The notes beneath the pieces were generated by a model. It did not search any database. It saw nothing but the letters and a program-made list of their open reading frames with translations, and had not been told where the DNA came from. A stretch of 26,932 nucleotides of DNA from assembly GCA_026389745.1 (NCBI GenBank), contig JAPLHG010000033.1, forward strand, positions 664 through 27,595, in the 5' to 3' direction. Positions 7,579 to 14,750 of the stretch are shown one piece after another. This stretch comes from Chloroflexota bacterium (GTDB lineage: Bacteria; Chloroflexota; Dehalococcoidia; Dehalococcoidales; Fen-1064). How positions within the stretch are numbered: the first letter of the stretch is position 1; the number at the start of each line of letters is the position of its first letter. A program made the translations under genes and the position numbers.

Positions 7579-7587
7579 CTACTTCAG
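7570..7587. terminator. possible bidirectional terminator hairpin
   Basis: CTGAAGTAACTACTTCAG has seven-base perfect arms and a four-base loop. It sits between convergent rnhA and the MFS gene and overlaps the rnhA stop. There is no long T run on either side, so it would be a weak terminator. Confidence 0.4.
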
Positions 7588-7606
7588 GATTTTGAAAGAA
7601 CGATGC

Positions 7607-8848
7607 TTACCTCGTCCGCTCTTTGACAAAGAGCATCATACCTACCATCGCCAGCAATGCTAAACCGGCGCCAAAATAGAAAGCCGCTGCGGGTGCGAAC
7701 CTATCCCACAGCACCCCCGCAATGAGGCTGGCAGGTAATGCCATGATACCGATGATACCGTTATAAAGACCGTAAGCCATTCCTCTTCTCTCCACCGGTA
7801 CGAGGTCAGCCACAAAGGCTTTTGCCGCCCCTTCACAAATGCCGTAGTAAATCCCGTAAAGAGCAAACAACAGCCAGATTTGCCAGATACTGGTTGACAG
7901 AGCGAAACCCAGATAAACCAGCCCATAGATAAACCAGCCTAGGGCAATAACCCGCTTTCTCCCCAATTTGTCAGAGAGAACACCCATCGGCGTTGAAATT
8001 GAAGCATAGGTGATATTAAAAAGAACCAGCATCAGCACCACCTGAACGAGCGGCGCCTTGATATGCTGTGCATCTAGAATGAGAAAAAAGTCGCTGGAAT
8101 TTCCCAGAGTAAACAATGCCATTACTGCCAGAAACAGCTTGAATTGCAGGCTAAAGGGAGTAATTTTCGCTGGGGTCGATATGCTACTTCTGAAACCGTC
8201 AACCGTTGGGATTATCTTATTTTTCTCACGCACCATAGTAATTAAGACCAATACTGCCAGCACTGCAGGAATCACCCCGATAATGACCATCCATCTGTAA
8301 GCATGCGCATCCAGATGGAATCTATCCCCTGGAATTAAATAGACAATAATAGCGGCAATGATTAGCCCAATCGCGGCACCGGAAGTATCCATTGCGCGGT
8401 GCAGGCCGAAACCCCTACCCCTCTCGCCTGACGATACTGAATCGGCAATCAGGGCATCGCGCGAGGCAGTCCGCACACCCTTACCGACACGGTCACCGAA
8501 CCTGATGCCCGCAACTGCACCCCAGCTATTTGCGATTAGCATAAAAGGCTTGGCTAGAGTAGAAAAACTATAACCCACCACTGCCAGCAATTTACGCTTC
8601 CCGATTTTGTCGCTGAGCCAGCCGCTGAAGATACGGAAAAAGGAATCGGCACTATCGGAGATACCGCCAACAACCCCGATCACCGTAGATGTAGCACCCA
8701 GCACATTACTCAGAAAGAGAGGTACAAGGGTAAAGATTAGCTCACTGCTAATATCGGTCAGCAGACTAGTTACCCCCATAAAGAAGACATTGGGATGTAA
8801 CCCTATAATTTTCTTACGATTTTCACCAACCAGTAGGGGTTCAGTCAC
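7607..8848 (-). CDS. MFS transporter (major facilitator superfamily)
   Basis: This 413-residue protein has about twelve hydrophobic segments. The motif-A-like loop GWLSDKIGKRKLL lies after the second segment, and a second copy, GVLSDKLGRKRV, starts the C-terminal half, as expected for the duplicated six-helix fold. The conserved block GKGVRTASRDALIAD followed by GRGFGLHRAMDTSGAAIG is typical of a group of drug-efflux-like MFS proteins. The substrate cannot be told from sequence. The start is GTG at 8848 with GGAGG eight bases upstream. It stands alone, convergent with rnhA. Confidence 0.88.
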   Translation of the reverse strand: MTEPLLVGENRKKIIGLHPNVFFMGVTSLLTDISSELIFTLVPLFLSNVLGATSTVIGVVGGISDSADSFFRIFSGWLSDKIGKRKLLAVVGYSFSTLAKPFMLIANSWGAVAGIRFGDRVGKGVRTASRDALIADSVSSGERGRGFGLHRAMDTSGAAIGLIIAAIIVYLIPGDRFHLDAHAYRWMVIIGVIPAVLAVLVLITMVREKNKIIPTVDGFRSSISTPAKITPFSLQFKLFLAVMALFTLGNSSDFFLILDAQHIKAPLVQVVLMLVLFNITYASISTPMGVLSDKLGRKRVIALGWFIYGLVYLGFALSTSIWQIWLLFALYGIYYGICEGAAKAFVADLVPVERRGMAYGLYNGIIGIMALPASLIAGVLWDRFAPAAAFYFGAGLALLAMVGMMLFVKERTR

Positions 8849-8942
8849 TTACTTAACCTCCATATATATCGAGACGGTATCATATCATAATAATATATTG
8901 CAAAGAAAAATATCACCATTCCTATATGACAAGTAAACCTGC

Positions 8943-8972
8943 TTGACACCATTTCTCTTCAAAAGCTACAAT
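8943..8972 (+). promoter_or_regulatory. promoter for the tRNA-Phe/tRNA-Gly pair
   Basis: TTGACA (8943-8948), an 18-base spacer and TACAAT (8967-8972) precede tRNA-Phe by ten bases. A start near 8979 fits a short tRNA precursor leader. Confidence 0.75.
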
Positions 8973-8982
8973 AAGTTTTGTT

Positions 8983-9058
<76 letters not shown>

Positions 9059-9061
9059 TCT

Positions 9062-9136
9062 GCGGAAGTAGTTCAGTGGTAGAATGCCTCCTTGCCAAGG
9101 AGGAGGTCGCGAGTTCGAATCTCGTCTTCCGCTCCA
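9062..9136 (+). tRNA. tRNA-Gly (GCC)
   Basis: The acceptor arms GCGGAAG/CTTCCGC pair, the anticodon stem CCTCC/GGAGG encloses TTGCCAA with anticodon GCC, the T loop is GTTCGAATC, and CCA is encoded at 9134-9136. It starts three bases after tRNA-Phe, so both come from one precursor. Confidence 0.97.
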
Positions 9137-9162
9137 TTATTTTCCACCCATCGTCAATCCTG

Positions 9163-9171
9163 TGTTATAAT
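9163..9171 (+). promoter_or_regulatory. extended -10 promoter at thiL
   Basis: TGTTATAAT is a perfect extended -10 element (TG, one base, TATAAT). No good -35 is seen. Transcription would start near 9178, directly at the ancestral thiL ATG (9179), giving a leaderless message. Confidence 0.55.
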
Positions 9172-9178
9172 TCCAGCT

Positions 9179-10112
9179 ATGAAGGTCTCAGAAATCGGGG
9201 AGTCCGATTGGGGACGATACAACCGCCTGGCGAACTGATACCACCATCCAGCTTGCTACGGTTGATTCACTTGTGCAGGGTGTCCATTTTTCGCTAAAAA
9301 ACACTACATGGAAAGAGCTCGGCTGGAAATCCTTAGCGGTCAACCTGAGTGACATTGCGGCAATGGGTGGTTTACCTCATTACGCGCTGGTTTCCCTGGG
9401 ACTACCAGGTAATACCGAGGTTGAGGATGTCATCGCTCTTTATCAGGGGATGATTGAACTGGCAAATCAGTTTGGAGTCGCCATTGTCGGTGGAGATACT
9501 GTCAGTTCCCCTTTCCTTTTCATCAGCATCACCGTTCTAGGAAGTACTGGCAGCGAATCCAATAATCTCCTTAGACGTTCAAGTGCAAAACCCAGCGATA
9601 AAATAGCCGTCACTGGTTATCTGGGAACTTCTGCCGCCGGCCTGGAAATGCTGACCAAACACCTGCGCTTTAACTCTAAAACAACGGCTCAACTCAAAAA
9701 AGCTCACCTCAAGCCTTACCCACGCATTACGGAAGGTCGTCTCTTGATAGAAAAGGGCGTCAAATGTGGTATGGACATCAGTGATGGGCTGGTCGGTGAC
9801 CTGACACATATCTGCCAGGAAAGCCACGTCGGTGCTCTAATTAACACTGACCTTGTCCCTGTATCACCCGCAGTTAAAAGTTGCTTCGGTGAGCAAGCCT
9901 TAGAATTAGCATTAACCGGCGGCGAGGATTATGAACTGCTCTTTACTGCCGGCACGAGAGTGATGAACAGGATTAAAAAGGCAATTCAATACCCGATGAC
10001 CATCATCGGTGAAATCACGGCTGAGCAAATCGGTAAAGTAAATCTGATTGATAGCCACGGGGAGCCAGTCAATATCAGAAAAACAGGCTGGGACCATTTC
10101 CGTGCCGGATAA
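9179..10112 (+). pseudogene. thiL: thiamine-monophosphate kinase ThiL with a deleted, out-of-frame N-terminus
   Basis: ThiL phosphorylates thiamine phosphate to thiamine diphosphate. The ATG at 9179 gives the expected opening MKVSEIGE, then runs to a stop. The next family motif, IGDDTTAWRTDTTIQLATVD, lies in the +1 frame from 9207, with too few bases between to encode the roughly twenty or more residues that normally separate them. From there to 10112 the frame is intact and includes GGDTVSSP, MDISDGLVGDL and GEDYELLF. The only in-frame start, GTG at 9273, would skip the GDD metal-binding motif. A short GGGGA repeat flanks the lesion. Either the gene is dead or the assembly has lost bases here. 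tsaE follows after six bases. Confidence 0.75.
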
Positions 10113-10118
10113 GGAAAT

Positions 10119-10604
10119 ATGAACTACTCAAAATTAGTTACACACAGTCCGGAGCAGACCCAGAAGCTCGGCACCAGCATTGGTAAACTGGCTGAGCCGG
10201 GAGATATTTTCCTGCTCGTTGGCGAACTGGGTGTTGGTAAAACCTGCCTCACACAGGGCATCGCCTGGGGACTTGATATTCAGGAATATACACTCAGCCC
10301 ATCCTTTGTCATTATGCGAGAATTGCACGGTCGTCTGACCCTCTATCACATAGACTTTTACCGTCTGGATAAGACGGAGGAAATTAGAGACCTGGGTCTT
10401 GACGATTACCTGTATGGCAAAGTCATTTGTGTTATAGAATGGGCAAACAAAGGGCTGGATATTCTCCCCGAAGACCATCTCTTGATAAAGATAGACCACA
10501 TTTCCGACAACGAACGCAATTTCGTTATGGAACCTAAAGGCACACGATACATCAGTATGGTGGCTAAACTAATAAATTCGACTATCTGTCCAAAGAGAGG
10601 CTGA
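10119..10604 (+). CDS. tsaE: TsaE, ATPase of the tRNA t6A-forming complex
   Basis: TsaE is the P-loop ATPase that works with TsaB and TsaD in making N6-threonylcarbamoyladenosine at position 37 of ANN-decoding tRNAs. The 161 residues include Walker A GELGVGKT (35-42), SPSFVIMRE, and HIDFYRL with LGLDDYL and VIEWA, all family hallmarks. AAGGAAAT precedes the ATG. tsaB follows four bases after the stop, the usual pairing. No tsaD is present in the window. Confidence 0.95.
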   Translation: MNYSKLVTHSPEQTQKLGTSIGKLAEPGDIFLLVGELGVGKTCLTQGIAWGLDIQEYTLSPSFVIMRELHGRLTLYHIDFYRLDKTEEIRDLGLDDYLYGKVICVIEWANKGLDILPEDHLLIKIDHISDNERNFVMEPKGTRYISMVAKLINSTICPKRG

Positions 10605-10608
10605 ATCC

Positions 10609-11289
10609 ATGTTACTGGCAATAGATACTTCAACCGATGCCGCAAGTCTGGCACTCGTCCAGGAGCAAACCGTCCTGGCAGAGCTTACCTGGCGTTCGGA
10701 ACAGAATCACACGATACAACTTCTTCCGAATTTGGCACACCTCTTTGACCTGACCAAATCCGGTCCGAAATCTCTTGCCGCTATCATTGTGGCAAAGGGT
10801 CCCGGCAGTTTTAATGGACTAAGAGTCGGTATCAGCACCGCCAAGGGGCTTGCCTTCAGTCTTGGAATACCGATTATCGGTATAAATAGTCTGGAGAGCG
10901 CCGCCTATCAGTATGCTGAGACTGGCTTGCCCCTCTGCCCCATTTTCAATGCAGGCAGAGGGGAGATTGCCACTGCAACCTACCGAAGAAAGTATAAAAA
11001 GTGGCGACAACTTGTTGCCGAACATATTACTACCATAGAGCAACTCTGCTCACAGATAACCCTAAAAACACTATTCTGCGGCGAGTATGTGCCATCTATC
11101 ACGGAACAACTGATAACCTTGCTCAAAGAGAAAGCGGTGATACCTTCCCCGTTAACTGATTTGAAGCGTGCCGGTTTTCTGGCGGAACTGGGGCGGAGGC
11201 GATTGAATGAGGGTGACACTGACGACCCAGCCACTTTACAACCAATATATCTCCGCCGACCGGCAATCACAGAAGCAAAACACCTATAA
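10609..11289 (+). CDS. tsaB: TsaB, scaffold subunit of the t6A complex
   Basis: TsaB is an inactive ASKHA-fold partner that dimerises with TsaD. The 226 residues start with LAIDTST, and the family motif GPGSFNGLRVGISTAKGLAF follows about residues 64-83 (normally GPGSFTGLR, Asn replacing Thr here). PIFNAGRGEIATATY corresponds to the D-A-R-x-x-E-V-Y strand; here the usual Asp is Asn. GAGG lies eight bases before the ATG. It directly follows tsaE and precedes a thioesterase after a 67-base gap. Confidence 0.93.
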   Translation: MLLAIDTSTDAASLALVQEQTVLAELTWRSEQNHTIQLLPNLAHLFDLTKSGPKSLAAIIVAKGPGSFNGLRVGISTAKGLAFSLGIPIIGINSLESAAYQYAETGLPLCPIFNAGRGEIATATYRRKYKKWRQLVAEHITTIEQLCSQITLKTLFCGEYVPSITEQLITLLKEKAVIPSPLTDLKRAGFLAELGRRRLNEGDTDDPATLQPIYLRRPAITEAKHL

Positions 11290-11356
11290 TGACACAACCT
11301 GATTTCTAGCCCTTCCATAGAAAGACAACTCCCAAACATGCTAGTATGGAGGGAGA

Positions 11357-11776
11357 ATGACAACCTGGCCCCAAATTTCACTTAATACTACCGAAGGGTA
11401 TAGCCAGTGTTTTGGTTGCGGACAGGATAACCCCATCGGATTGAAATTAAAGTTCCAATCGGATAGCGAAGGGGTTAGAACCGAGTTCACCCCCGGTGAA
11501 CAAAATCAAGGCTGGCCCAGATATCTCCACGGCGGCATTACTGCCTGTATACTTGACGAAGCAATGAGCCATGCCACCGGAGTTCAGACCGGGGTAAATT
11601 GCATCACCGCTCGACTGCAGACCAGGTTCACATATCTCATTCCCATCAACCAACCTCCGGTTATCACGGCTTCTATCGTCAAAAAGACCCGCAAAGTAAT
11701 CCAATCCACGGCGGTTATTTGCCTGAAAGATGGCACCATTGCCGCAGAAGGTAATACCACTTTTTGTGGTCAATAG
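11357..11776 (+). CDS. PaaI-type hotdog-fold thioesterase
   Basis: This 139-residue single-domain protein has the hotdog thioesterase core: CFGCGQDNPIGLKLKF near the N-terminus, then HGGITACILDEAMSHA, where the His-Gly-Gly and the Asp/Glu of the central helix line the acyl-CoA site. A C-terminal five-strand sheet follows. The family hydrolyses acyl-CoA thioesters; the substrate is unknown. GGAGGGAGA directly precedes the ATG. It sits between the tsaEB pair and a HAD hydrolase on the same strand. Confidence 0.85.
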   Translation: MTTWPQISLNTTEGYSQCFGCGQDNPIGLKLKFQSDSEGVRTEFTPGEQNQGWPRYLHGGITACILDEAMSHATGVQTGVNCITARLQTRFTYLIPINQPPVITASIVKKTRKVIQSTAVICLKDGTIAAEGNTTFCGQ

Positions 11777-11808
11777 TACACCAAATAAAACTAATGAGGA
11801 GGAAACAA

Positions 11809-12483
11809 CTGAAAACAGATACTCCTAACAGCCACCGAGCCGTCCTCTGGGATATGGATGGAACAATTGTGGATTCCTCCTACCATCATAAGATTGCATG
11901 GCGGGAGACCTTACGCAAGCGAGGCATGGAATTCACGGAGGAAGACTTCCGGTATGTCTTCGGCAGAAGAAATGATGAGAACATCCGTAAGTTTATGGGT
12001 AATCAAATTTCTCAGCAGGAAATAGAAAATATCGGGGCAGAAAAAGAAATCACCTTTCGTCGGTTGATAAAGGACAGCATCAAGTCATTCCCCGGTGTGA
12101 TTGAATTGATAAAATCGCTCGCCGAGGTAGGATTTCAGCAAGCGATAGTATCATCCGCACCGATAGAAAATATTCAACTAATCACAGAGGTTCTGGGTAT
12201 CAAAAGCTACTTCAGGGTCATTATTTCAGGGGACGATGTCACAAAAGGCAAGCCCAACCCACAGGCATTTCTGCTCGCCACTAAAAGACTGGGGATTGAG
12301 GCGCAGAATTGTGTTGTAATAGAAGATGCCGTAACCGGCGTTACTGCCGCCAAATCGGGCGGCATGCATTGCATCGCAGTGACAAGCACAGAGCACAAAG
12401 AGCATTTGTCATCAGCCGATATTGTTGTTGACAGTCTCGAGAAAATAACCGTTAGCACTATTGAGAAACTTCTGGACAGATAA
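11809..12483 (+). CDS. HAD-superfamily hydrolase (beta-phosphoglucomutase/phosphatase type), probable CTG start
   Basis: The HAD motifs are in order: DMDGT with nucleophile D15 and D17, VSSAP near 114-118, KGKPNP with Lys148, and VIEDAVTGV with E172/D173. A helical cap lies between motifs I and II, as in subfamily IA phosphatases and beta-phosphoglucomutases. The phosphorylated substrate cannot be told. The start is odd. A perfect AGGAGG (11797-11802) is six bases before a CTG at 11809. The only nearby ATG (11794) lies immediately before that ribosome site and has none of its own. Starting at CTG gives 224 residues; starting at ATG adds five residues. Confidence 0.85.
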   Translation: MKTDTPNSHRAVLWDMDGTIVDSSYHHKIAWRETLRKRGMEFTEEDFRYVFGRRNDENIRKFMGNQISQQEIENIGAEKEITFRRLIKDSIKSFPGVIELIKSLAEVGFQQAIVSSAPIENIQLITEVLGIKSYFRVIISGDDVTKGKPNPQAFLLATKRLGIEAQNCVVIEDAVTGVTAAKSGGMHCIAVTSTEHKEHLSSADIVVDSLEKITVSTIEKLLDR

Positions 12484-12503
12484 GAAACGATAAGGAGCAG
12501 GTA

Positions 12504-12923
12504 ATGGAAAGGTCTCTGGTACTTATTAAGCCCGATGCGATGAAGAGGAACGTAGCTGGAGCTATTATTAATCGTTTTGAGCAACGCGGTTTGAAAATAG
12601 TAGCCCTCAAGATGCTTCGTATGGATGAAACATTAGCCAAACGCCACTATGCCATCCATCAAGGCAAACCCTTCTTTGATGGTTTGGTCAAACACATCAC
12701 TTCCTCCCCTATCATCGCTATCGTCTTCGAGGGGGAAAAAGCCGTAGAGTTGATAAGAAAAATAGTGGGCGCTACCGACCCTGCTAAGTCAGAGAGGGGC
12801 ACCATCAGGGCTGACTTCGGAATGGATATTCCGAATAACGCCGTTCACGGCTCTGATTCACCGGAAAATGCGGCAAAGGAAATAGGGCTCTTCTTCGTAG
12901 AGAAGGAAATCTTTAACTACTGA
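12504..12923 (+). CDS. ndk: nucleoside diphosphate kinase
   Basis: Ndk moves the gamma phosphate between nucleoside triphosphates and diphosphates through a phosphohistidine. The 139 residues start ERSLVLIKPDA with K9, and the active site NAVHGSDS has His115. The length is that of a bacterial Ndk. AAGGAGCAGGTA precedes the ATG. It follows the HAD gene by 20 bases, likely in the same transcript, and its last seven bases overlap the 3' end of the convergent rsfS. Confidence 0.97.
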   Translation: MERSLVLIKPDAMKRNVAGAIINRFEQRGLKIVALKMLRMDETLAKRHYAIHQGKPFFDGLVKHITSSPIIAIVFEGEKAVELIRKIVGATDPAKSERGTIRADFGMDIPNNAVHGSDSPENAAKEIGLFFVEKEIFNY

Positions 12924-13261
12924 ATCTTGATGACCGGGGTAGCTTTATTCCACAGCTCATCAAGCTGGTAGAACTCCCTCCCCGCCGGCACAAAGACATG
13001 TACGAGAACATCGCCGTAATCGTACAGAAGCCAACCGGAATCAGGCGTGCCTTCATGGTGAATAGGGCGGACACCGTCTTTCTTCAGCATGTGCTCGATT
13101 TCGTCGCCGATGGCTCCTAATTGGCGTTCACTTTCGCCGCTACAGATTACGAAGTAGTCGGCGAAACTACACACCTGGCTGACATCCAGCAAAACAATAT
13201 CAGAGGCTTGCTTCTCAGCCGCGGCTTCCACTGCCATTCGGGCAATCTCGATGCCTTCCAG
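12917..13261 (-). CDS. rsfS: ribosomal silencing factor RsfS, probable CTG start
   Basis: RsfS binds uL14 on the large subunit and blocks subunit joining in starved cells. The hallmark blocks are IARMAVEAAAEKQASDIVLL, DVSQVCSFADYFVICSG, GWLLYDYGDVLVHVF and FYQLDELW. The family usually begins just before the first of these. GGAGG at 13272-13268 sits six bases before a CTG at 13261, giving 114 residues that begin LEGIEIAR. The alternative TTG at 13279 adds six residues but has no ribosome site. An extended -10 promoter lies at 13312-13304. The 3' end overlaps ndk by seven bases. Confidence 0.92.
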   Translation of the reverse strand: MEGIEIARMAVEAAAEKQASDIVLLDVSQVCSFADYFVICSGESERQLGAIGDEIEHMLKKDGVRPIHHEGTPDSGWLLYDYGDVLVHVFVPAGREFYQLDELWNKATPVIKIQ

Positions 13262-13303
13262 AAATCTCCTCCCCCTCAACCTGATGGTACTCAGGACGAT
13301 TAT

Positions 13304-13312
13304 ATTATACCA
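13304..13312 (-). promoter_or_regulatory. extended -10 promoter for rsfS
   Basis: On the minus strand TGGTATAAT (13312-13304) is a perfect extended -10. No clear -35 is present, which extended -10 promoters tolerate. The start near 13297 leaves room for the GGAGG site before the CTG codon. Confidence 0.6.
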
Positions 13313-13370
13313 TCATAAAAAGGATAACCAAAATGCTATTTTCTTCTGATACCATGTACACTTGGCTGCT

Positions 13371-13408
13371 CTGTCATTCTGACCCTGATTTTACCGGGGG
13401 AAGAATCT
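13371..13408. repeat. dispersed intergenic repeat (GTCATTCTGA ... GAAGAATCT type)
   Basis: CTGTCATTCTGACCCTG at the left and GAAGAATCT at the right match a common bacterial intergenic repeat family. It is the first of four repeat units that fill most of the non-coding gap 13313-13682. Confidence 0.45.
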
Positions 13409-13425
13409 CCAAGCCTATCTGACTG

Positions 13426-13465
13426 ACCATTCCAGCCCCGTATCAGGGTACGGGGTAGACTCCAG
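13426..13465. repeat. intergenic hairpin repeat, ATTCCAGCC type
   Basis: CCCCGTATCAGGGTACGGGG (13436-13455) forms a seven-base perfect stem with a six-base loop, preceded by ATTCCAG as in the repeat at 6386-6419. Confidence 0.55.
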
Positions 13466-13479
13466 ATAGAATCCAATCC

Positions 13480-13517
13480 GTCTTTGCAAGGATACGCAGT
13501 ACCCTAAGCAATCTCAG
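13480..13517 (+). repeat. intergenic repeat, GTCTTTGCAAG ... AGCAATCTC, plus orientation
   Basis: It begins CGTCTTTGCAAGGATACGCA and ends AAGCAATCTC. The same ends in reverse orientation occur at 13541-13582 and 14672-14725, so three copies of one element lie within 1.3 kb, the first two arranged head to head. Confidence 0.55.
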
Positions 13518-13540
13518 GGTGGTTAGGATGCTCCCCTCAC

Positions 13541-13582
13541 TAAGATTGCCACGCCCGCCTGCAGCGGACTCGCAATGACATT
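13541..13582 (-). repeat. intergenic repeat, GTCATTGCGAG ... GGCAATCTTA, minus orientation
   Basis: On the minus strand it reads GTCATTGCGAGTCCGCTGCA and ends GTGGCAATCTTA, the ends of the same family as 13480-13517. Nothing coding is seen here. Confidence 0.6.
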
Positions 13583-13682
13583 TACTTTCTACGGTCAAAT
13601 AAAACCGAATGAAACCAGTTAAAGCTGATTCCTGCTTGTCTAATAAACAGACACACAAAGTCTCATCCCTTTACCCTCACCC

Positions 13683-13711
13683 TTGACATCCAGTCTCAAT
13701 CCAGATATTAT
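13683..13711 (+). promoter_or_regulatory. strong promoter for the endonuclease IV gene
   Basis: TTGACA (13683-13688), exactly 17 bases, then TATTAT (13706-13711): a near-consensus sigma-70 promoter. The start near 13718 gives a leader of about 20 bases. Confidence 0.8.
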
Positions 13712-13738
13712 GTCAATAACTACTGCGAAGCAAGTTTA

Positions 13739-14581
13739 ATGAGTAAATTACTTTTTGGTACCGCCGGTTCTCCCCGCAATCCATCAAACTTATCAACCGT
13801 TGATGGCATCAAACGCATTGCTGAACTCGGACTGGATTGTCTCGAGATTGAGTTCGTCCAAGGTATCAGGATGAGTAAAGAAACAGCTCAGCAGGTCGCC
13901 GCCGTTGCCGCTAATAGAGCCATCAAACTCTCCGTACACGCCCCTTATTTTATTAACTTGAACGCCCGCGAGCCGGAGAAAGTCATAGCCAGTCAGAGCA
14001 GATTGATACAATCGGCGCGCATCGCTTCGCTCTGCGGTGCCAGAGATATCGCCTTTCATGCCGCCTTTTATATGGGAGATTCACCAGAAAAAGTCTATGA
14101 CACGGTCAAAAAACATCTGGCAGAAGTGCTGAAACGGCTATCAGACGAAAAAATCGAAGTAACCATGAGACCGGAGGTGATGGGGAAAATCAGTCAGTTC
14201 GGCACGCTCGATGAATTGCTTGATCTATCCTCTGAAATGAACAGCGTGGCTCCTTGCATTGACTTCGCTCATTGGCATGCAAGAACTGGAAAGTATAACT
14301 CATACGAAGAATCCAGCGGCGTTTTAGCAAAGATTAAGAAACGATTGGGCAAAAGCGCTCTGGACAACATGCACATTCACGTGGCAGGTATTGCCTACGG
14401 CAATAAAGGAGAATTGAATCACCTTAATCTGGAGGATTCGGATTTCAAATATGCAGAACTACTGAGAGCACTTAACGATTTTCAAGTTGGCGGATTGTTA
14501 ATCTGCGAGAGCCCAAATTTAGAAGACGATGCCCGCCTTCTTCAGACTACCTACACAAATCTGCACAATAAACACGGGTAA
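13739..14581 (+). CDS. nfo: endonuclease IV (AP endonuclease family 2)
   Basis: Endonuclease IV is a trinuclear-zinc TIM barrel that cuts DNA at abasic sites. The 280 residues show the ligand-bearing strands: SVHAPY with H67, FHAAFY with H107, RPEVMG with E146, CIDFAHWHA with D175 and H178, MHIHVAG at 211-217, H228 in ELNHLNL and CESPN with E257. The last His strand differs from the bacterial DRHENIG form and resembles the shorter archaeal-type version, so a related TIM-barrel sugar isomerase is less likely but not excluded. It is monocistronic, with a strong promoter and repeats on both sides. Confidence 0.88.
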   Translation: MSKLLFGTAGSPRNPSNLSTVDGIKRIAELGLDCLEIEFVQGIRMSKETAQQVAAVAANRAIKLSVHAPYFINLNAREPEKVIASQSRLIQSARIASLCGARDIAFHAAFYMGDSPEKVYDTVKKHLAEVLKRLSDEKIEVTMRPEVMGKISQFGTLDELLDLSSEMNSVAPCIDFAHWHARTGKYNSYEESSGVLAKIKKRLGKSALDNMHIHVAGIAYGNKGELNHLNLEDSDFKYAELLRALNDFQVGGLLICESPNLEDDARLLQTTYTNLHNKHG

Positions 14582-14671
14582 GAAACTTATTCGCAGTATC
14601 AGCCGGTTTATTTTGCCAGCCAGATTCGAGTTCTGTTTACTTTTGTTGATACCGGCAGGTCTATAAAAACC

Positions 14672-14725
14672 GCATGAGATTGCTTCGCCGCTCCGACAAA
14701 TCGGGACTTCTCGCAAAGACAGAAC
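14672..14725 (-). repeat. intergenic repeat, GTCTTTGCGAG ... AGCAATCTC
   Basis: On the minus strand it begins GTCTTTGCGAGAAGTCCCGA and ends AGCAATCTCATGC, the third copy of the element at 13480 and 13541. It lies between the convergent nfo and jag genes. The rest of the gap shows no clear terminator. Confidence 0.6.
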
Positions 14726-14750
14726 AACCAAACCCAAATGATAACCCGAT

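Noticed and set aside
9179..9275. Programmed frameshift in thiL
   Set aside because: There is no slippery run or stimulator, and about twenty or more residues of the family are missing at the junction, which frameshifting cannot explain.
11764..11808. TTG at 11764 or ATG at 11794 as the HAD start
   Set aside because: The TTG lies inside the thioesterase gene; the ATG immediately precedes the AGGAGG and has no site of its own. The CTG at 11809 fits better.
13371..13582. CRISPR-like array in the repeat-rich gap
   Set aside because: The units differ in sequence, orientation and spacing and there are no uniform spacers or cas genes.
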